DNA of 7,907 bases from an uncultured Bacilli bacterium (GTDB lineage Bacteria > Bacillota_I > Bacilli_A > RF39 > UBA660): the NCBI GenBank assembly GCA_944333305.1, contig CALVKV010000063.1:1-7907 (forward strand), given 5' to 3'. Made by a program: the position numbers and the translations under genes. The notes below the pieces were generated by a model that saw only the letters and a program-made list of their open reading frames with translations, had not been told where the DNA came from and did not search any database. Every line of letters starts with the position of its first letter. Position 1 is the stretch's first letter. Shown here piece by piece: positions 5,925 to 7,907 of the stretch.

Positions 5925-6392
5925 TTATCCTAGCAGCTCTAAATCATTTTCTGTTTCCTTTTGTAAAGAAAAATATTTATATTTAATAAAATCTACAAAA
6001 TCTTCTGCACTCTGAAATTGTTCTAAATTATTTTTATCTATATGTATAATAAATTTTGATTTTACTGCTAACTTTCTAATTTCCTTCTTAGCATCTTTTG
6101 TAATTCCATTACTACTAAATAAAATAGTAGTCGAATTACCTTTATTAAACATAATATAACCTAGTTCTCTAATTACTTTTACATTTACTTTTCTATTCCA
6201 ATTCTTACACTCAACAAATATAAAAGCTCCTAACTTCCAAAGAACAGAATCATTAGATATATTACAGCAACAAACATCAAGCTCTCCCCTGTTCGTTTTT
6301 TCTCTTTTACCAGTCACCTTAAATTCTTTTGTACAATTTAATAAATAAGCAGCAAGATTTTCTAAGTTTTTTCCCTTTTCAGATATGTTTTT
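5925..6392 (-). pseudogene. Mrr-like PD-(D/E)xK restriction endonuclease domain, 5' end lost
   Basis: The frame ending at TAA 5925-5927 encodes a nuclease-type fold. It has a helix EKGKNLENLAAYLLN (6378 downward), then GELD with its metal-binding Asp, about 20 residues later VECKNW (the ExK pair), a later RELGYIMF helix, and TTILFSSNGITKDAKKEIRKLA, which matches the strand-plus-helix end of Mrr-type catalytic domains. Such domains cut DNA, often modified or foreign DNA. No ATG, GTG or TTG with a binding site occurs near the domain's start; the frame instead runs on into the antisense of the transposase, whose translated residues (MLGIFMGLRV onward) are not real protein. The gene is therefore taken as cut at about 6385-6395 by the insertion element, with the N-terminal part lost. 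The exact breakpoint is uncertain to about 10 bp. Confidence 0.7.
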
Positions 6393-7650
6393 AGAATCTA
6401 TATTAAAATTACTAAATATGAAAGATAAAAATTTAAATTTTACAGAAAGTTTTATTGAAGAAAGAAATATAAAGAATAAAAGATCGTTGGTCATAAAAGC
6501 ATTTTTAGATAAAAATCCTAATTGTTGTCCCAAATGTGGATGTGTTGATAATATAAAGAAAAATGGTACTGTTACTCTCAAACCCATAAAAATACCAAGC
6601 ATTTCTGGATTAAATAGTTATTTAGAAATAACAAAACAATTATATAAATGTAATAATTGCAAACATAAAATAACTTCTCAGACTGATGAAGTTAACTATA
6701 GATGTAGAATTAGTAATAATACTAAACATTCAATAACAATGTTCGCAAAAGAAACAATTACTTATAAATTTATTGCAAAGCTTCATAATGTAAGTGATAA
6801 AACAGTTCAGAGACAAGTTAATAAAATATATGATAAAGATAAATTATATAAAAATTATATTCCAATAAATATATGTATTGATGAATTCACATATAAAAAG
6901 AAAACAATGGCATTTAATATGTGTGATGCAGGAAATGGTAAAACACTAGATTTAGTAGAAGATAGAACAATAGAAAATTTAAATAAATACTTTAGTTATT
7001 ATTTAAGTGAGAACAAATTAAAGGTAGAAAATGTAGTTATGGATATGTATAAGCCATATATCAAATTAGTACAAGAAAATTTTCCTAATGCAAATATCAT
7101 TATAGATATGTTTCATATCGTACAACTAATTAGTAGAAGTCTAAATAAAACTAGAGTGCAAGCAATGAAAAAAGATAAAGTTAATTATAGAAAAATGAAA
7201 AGATATGGAAAATTATTATTAAAAGCAAGATTAGAACTTGACTGTAGTAAATGGAAGAAGTTTCTGTGTTTTAAAAATTTAATGACAGAAGCAGATACAG
7301 TTGATTATATATTAAGCCAAAATGAAGAATTAAAAAATACATATGATTTGTATCAAAATCTTTTATATGCATTACAAAGAAAAGATTATAAACTTTTTAA
7401 AGAAATGATAGACAAAGAGTATAGTGGAATTTCTACATATATGCAGACTTCACTTAATACCTTAAAAGAGTTTAGCCCATATATAAAAAATTCAATGGAA
7501 CAACCATATAGTAATGGTATTATGGAAAGAAATAATAATACTTGTAAGTTGATAAAACGCATTGGTTTTGGATATAGAAATTTTGATAATTTCAAAGCGA
7601 GAATTTTAATTGTTACTAATCTTTTTAGACCGGCAAAAAAAGAATGCTGA
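6385..7650 (+). CDS. ISL3-family transposase
   Basis: 421 residues, the normal size for ISL3 (IS204/IS1001/IS1165) DDE transposases. An N-terminal zinc ribbon CPKC (48-51) and CNNC (89-92) is followed by an HTH around 120-145 (IAKLHNVSDKTVQRQ). The catalytic core has IDEF (Asp166), VVMDMYKPY (Asp220) and the terminal MERNNN (Glu381) followed by KRIGFGYRNFDNFKARIL, a typical family ending. It would cut and rejoin the element's ends. The first four codons (6385-6396) may belong to flanking DNA; ATG 6418-6420 is another possible start. There is no ribosome binding site before either ATG; the upstream bases are pyrimidine-rich. The frame is intact, so loss of the element's left end must be recent. 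It is the only plus-strand gene in the window. Confidence 0.92.
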   Translation: MFLESILKLLNMKDKNLNFTESFIEERNIKNKRSLVIKAFLDKNPNCCPKCGCVDNIKKNGTVTLKPIKIPSISGLNSYLEITKQLYKCNNCKHKITSQTDEVNYRCRISNNTKHSITMFAKETITYKFIAKLHNVSDKTVQRQVNKIYDKDKLYKNYIPINICIDEFTYKKKTMAFNMCDAGNGKTLDLVEDRTIENLNKYFSYYLSENKLKVENVVMDMYKPYIKLVQENFPNANIIIDMFHIVQLISRSLNKTRVQAMKKDKVNYRKMKRYGKLLLKARLELDCSKWKKFLCFKNLMTEADTVDYILSQNEELKNTYDLYQNLLYALQRKDYKLFKEMIDKEYSGISTYMQTSLNTLKEFSPYIKNSMEQPYSNGIMERNNNTCKLIKRIGFGYRNFDNFKARILIVTNLFRPAKKEC

Positions 7651-7684
7651 AAATTTACTCAGCACCCTTTAATGTCGAAGAACC
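6393..7684 (+). mobile_element. ISL3-family insertion sequence lacking its left end
   Basis: The element holds the transposase gene and a right terminus ending in GAAGAACC at 7684, as ISL3-type ends do. The matching left terminus (expected to begin GGTTCTTCGACATT) is not found anywhere left of the transposase; nuclease-coding sequence reaches to within a few bases of it instead. The left limit is thus a deletion or recombination junction near 6385-6397. With one end gone the copy should not move on its own. Target duplications cannot be assessed. A hairpin TGCTGA/TCAGCA (7645-7650 with 7659-7664) covers the transposase stop codon. Confidence 0.75.
7662..7684 (+). repeat. Right terminal inverted repeat of the ISL3-family element
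   Basis: Located 11 bp after the transposase stop; read inward it is GGTTCTTCGACATTAAAGGG, the style of ISL3 ends. The call rests on position and resemblance, because the partner repeat is absent. The inner limit is approximate. Confidence 0.6.
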
Positions 7685-7699
7685 TTCCTTTCTAACAAC

Positions 7700-7727
7700 A
7701 AAAAAATCGACTCATAAGAATCGATTT
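7700..7727 (-). terminator. Intrinsic terminator on the minus strand
   Basis: AAATCGA (7721-7727) pairs with TCGATTT (7704-7710) around a 10-nt loop, followed on the minus strand by seven U. Its 5' arm is shared with the 3' arm of the long stem of the adjacent structured RNA, so the two structures exclude each other. Confidence 0.65.
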
Positions 7728-7807
7728 CTATCTTGAAGTCTTTCGACTTTTTATCCATCTGGGGCGATGAGCGTCATCTTTTAAAAATATTAGATAAAAA
7801 TCGATTC
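7704..7807 (-). ncRNA. Structured leader or small RNA of unknown class, possible attenuator
   Basis: On the minus strand GAATCGATTTTTATCT (7792-7807) and AGATAGAAATCGATTC (7718-7733) form a 16-bp stem with one U-G pair. On the plus strand that pair would be an A-C mismatch, which favours minus-strand transcription. The 58-nt interior holds GATGA/TCATC with a 3-nt loop (7766-7778) and AAGTC-GAAA-GACTT with a GNRA loop (7736-7749). CATC/GATG around GCCCCA is an alternative pairing. The 3' arm overlaps the terminator, giving a switchable fold. I do not match it to a known riboswitch. Downstream on the minus strand an AGAAAGGAA ribosome-site-like sequence abuts the insertion element. Confidence 0.5.
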
Positions 7808-7857
7808 CTTGTAGTGTATGTTAGCTCTGTTTGAGGGGGATTGCAAGTAGTTTTTTA

Positions 7858-7907
7858 TTAAATTGTTTTCCACCTGCCAGTATCTAAATCTATAAAGTTA
7901 TCTAATT
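7858..7907 (-). CDS. Possible C-terminus of a gene entering from the right
   Basis: One minus-strand frame is open from the right edge to TAA 7858-7860 and reads LDNFIDLDTGRWKTI. It fits the orientation of the other native genes and ends before the structured RNA, but 15 residues are too few to identify a family or to exclude chance. Confidence 0.35.
   Translation of the reverse strand, partial: LDNFIDLDTGRWKTI

Noticed and set aside
6393..6602. N-terminal part of the 225-codon minus-strand open frame, rich in hydrophobic residues
   Set aside because: It is the exact antisense of the transposase zinc-ribbon region; only the part below about 6392 has nuclease motifs.
7386..7595. 69-codon minus-strand open frame
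   Set aside because: Lies wholly antisense to the transposase C-terminal half and has no family features or ribosome site.
7685..7692. Target-site duplication of the insertion element
   Set aside because: TTCCTTTC follows the right end, but no exact copy is found at the left junction, where the element's own end is missing.
7808..7850. Resemblance of the minus-strand CACTACAAGG stretch to the end of a type II CRISPR tracrRNA anti-repeat
   Set aside because: No cas gene or CRISPR array is visible in the window, and the following hairpins do not match a known tracrRNA. A repeat in the same genome complementary to 7808-7830 would revive the idea.

Overview
The window is AT-rich, gene-dense DNA that looks like a low-GC Bacillota (Firmicutes) chromosome. 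The signs are strong GGAGG-type ribosome binding sites, U-tracted hairpin terminators, sigma-A-like promoters and codon use dominated by A/T third positions. Trp is read from TGG, and I saw no sign of a reassigned stop. A gut Bacilli lineage of the Erysipelotrichales/RF39 type is a guess, not something the sequence proves. Nearly all native genes lie on the minus strand, so transcription runs right to left. The one plus-strand gene is a transposase.

Left part (1-2201): a four-gene minus-strand operon, in transcription order flavodoxin, a two-domain carboxymuconolactone-decarboxylase (CMD) protein, a cupin, and an SGNH/GDSL hydrolase that runs off the left edge. The cupin reading frame is broken by a single TAA, with the rest of the domain still in frame. 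The operon is driven by a promoter with a 19-bp spacer filled by a dyad, the hallmark of MerR-family control; the regulator itself is not in the window. Just upstream lies a CutA-like gene.

Middle (2557-5899): three minus-strand genes, each with its own promoter and a terminator that overlaps its own stop codon. They are a short divergent S-adenosylmethionine (SAM) synthetase (MetK) and, downstream of it, two tandem paralogues of a SAM-binding protein resembling the DUF3419/BtaA 3-amino-3-carboxypropyl transferases. The paralogues have diverged over most of their length but share an 85-bp perfectly identical stretch covering the SAM-binding motif, which suggests gene conversion. A SAM maker next to two likely SAM users is the most suggestive functional grouping in the window.

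Right part (5925-7907): the 3' part of a restriction-endonuclease-like (PD-(D/E)xK, Mrr-type) gene whose 5' end is lost at the junction with an ISL3-family insertion sequence. The transposase frame is full length, but the left end of the element is missing; the right end is present. Right of the element lies a minus-strand structured region: a 16-bp long-range stem enclosing small hairpins, whose 3' arm overlaps a terminator hairpin. This is the architecture of a transcription attenuator or riboswitch of no class I recognise. The final bases may encode the C-terminus of another minus-strand gene.
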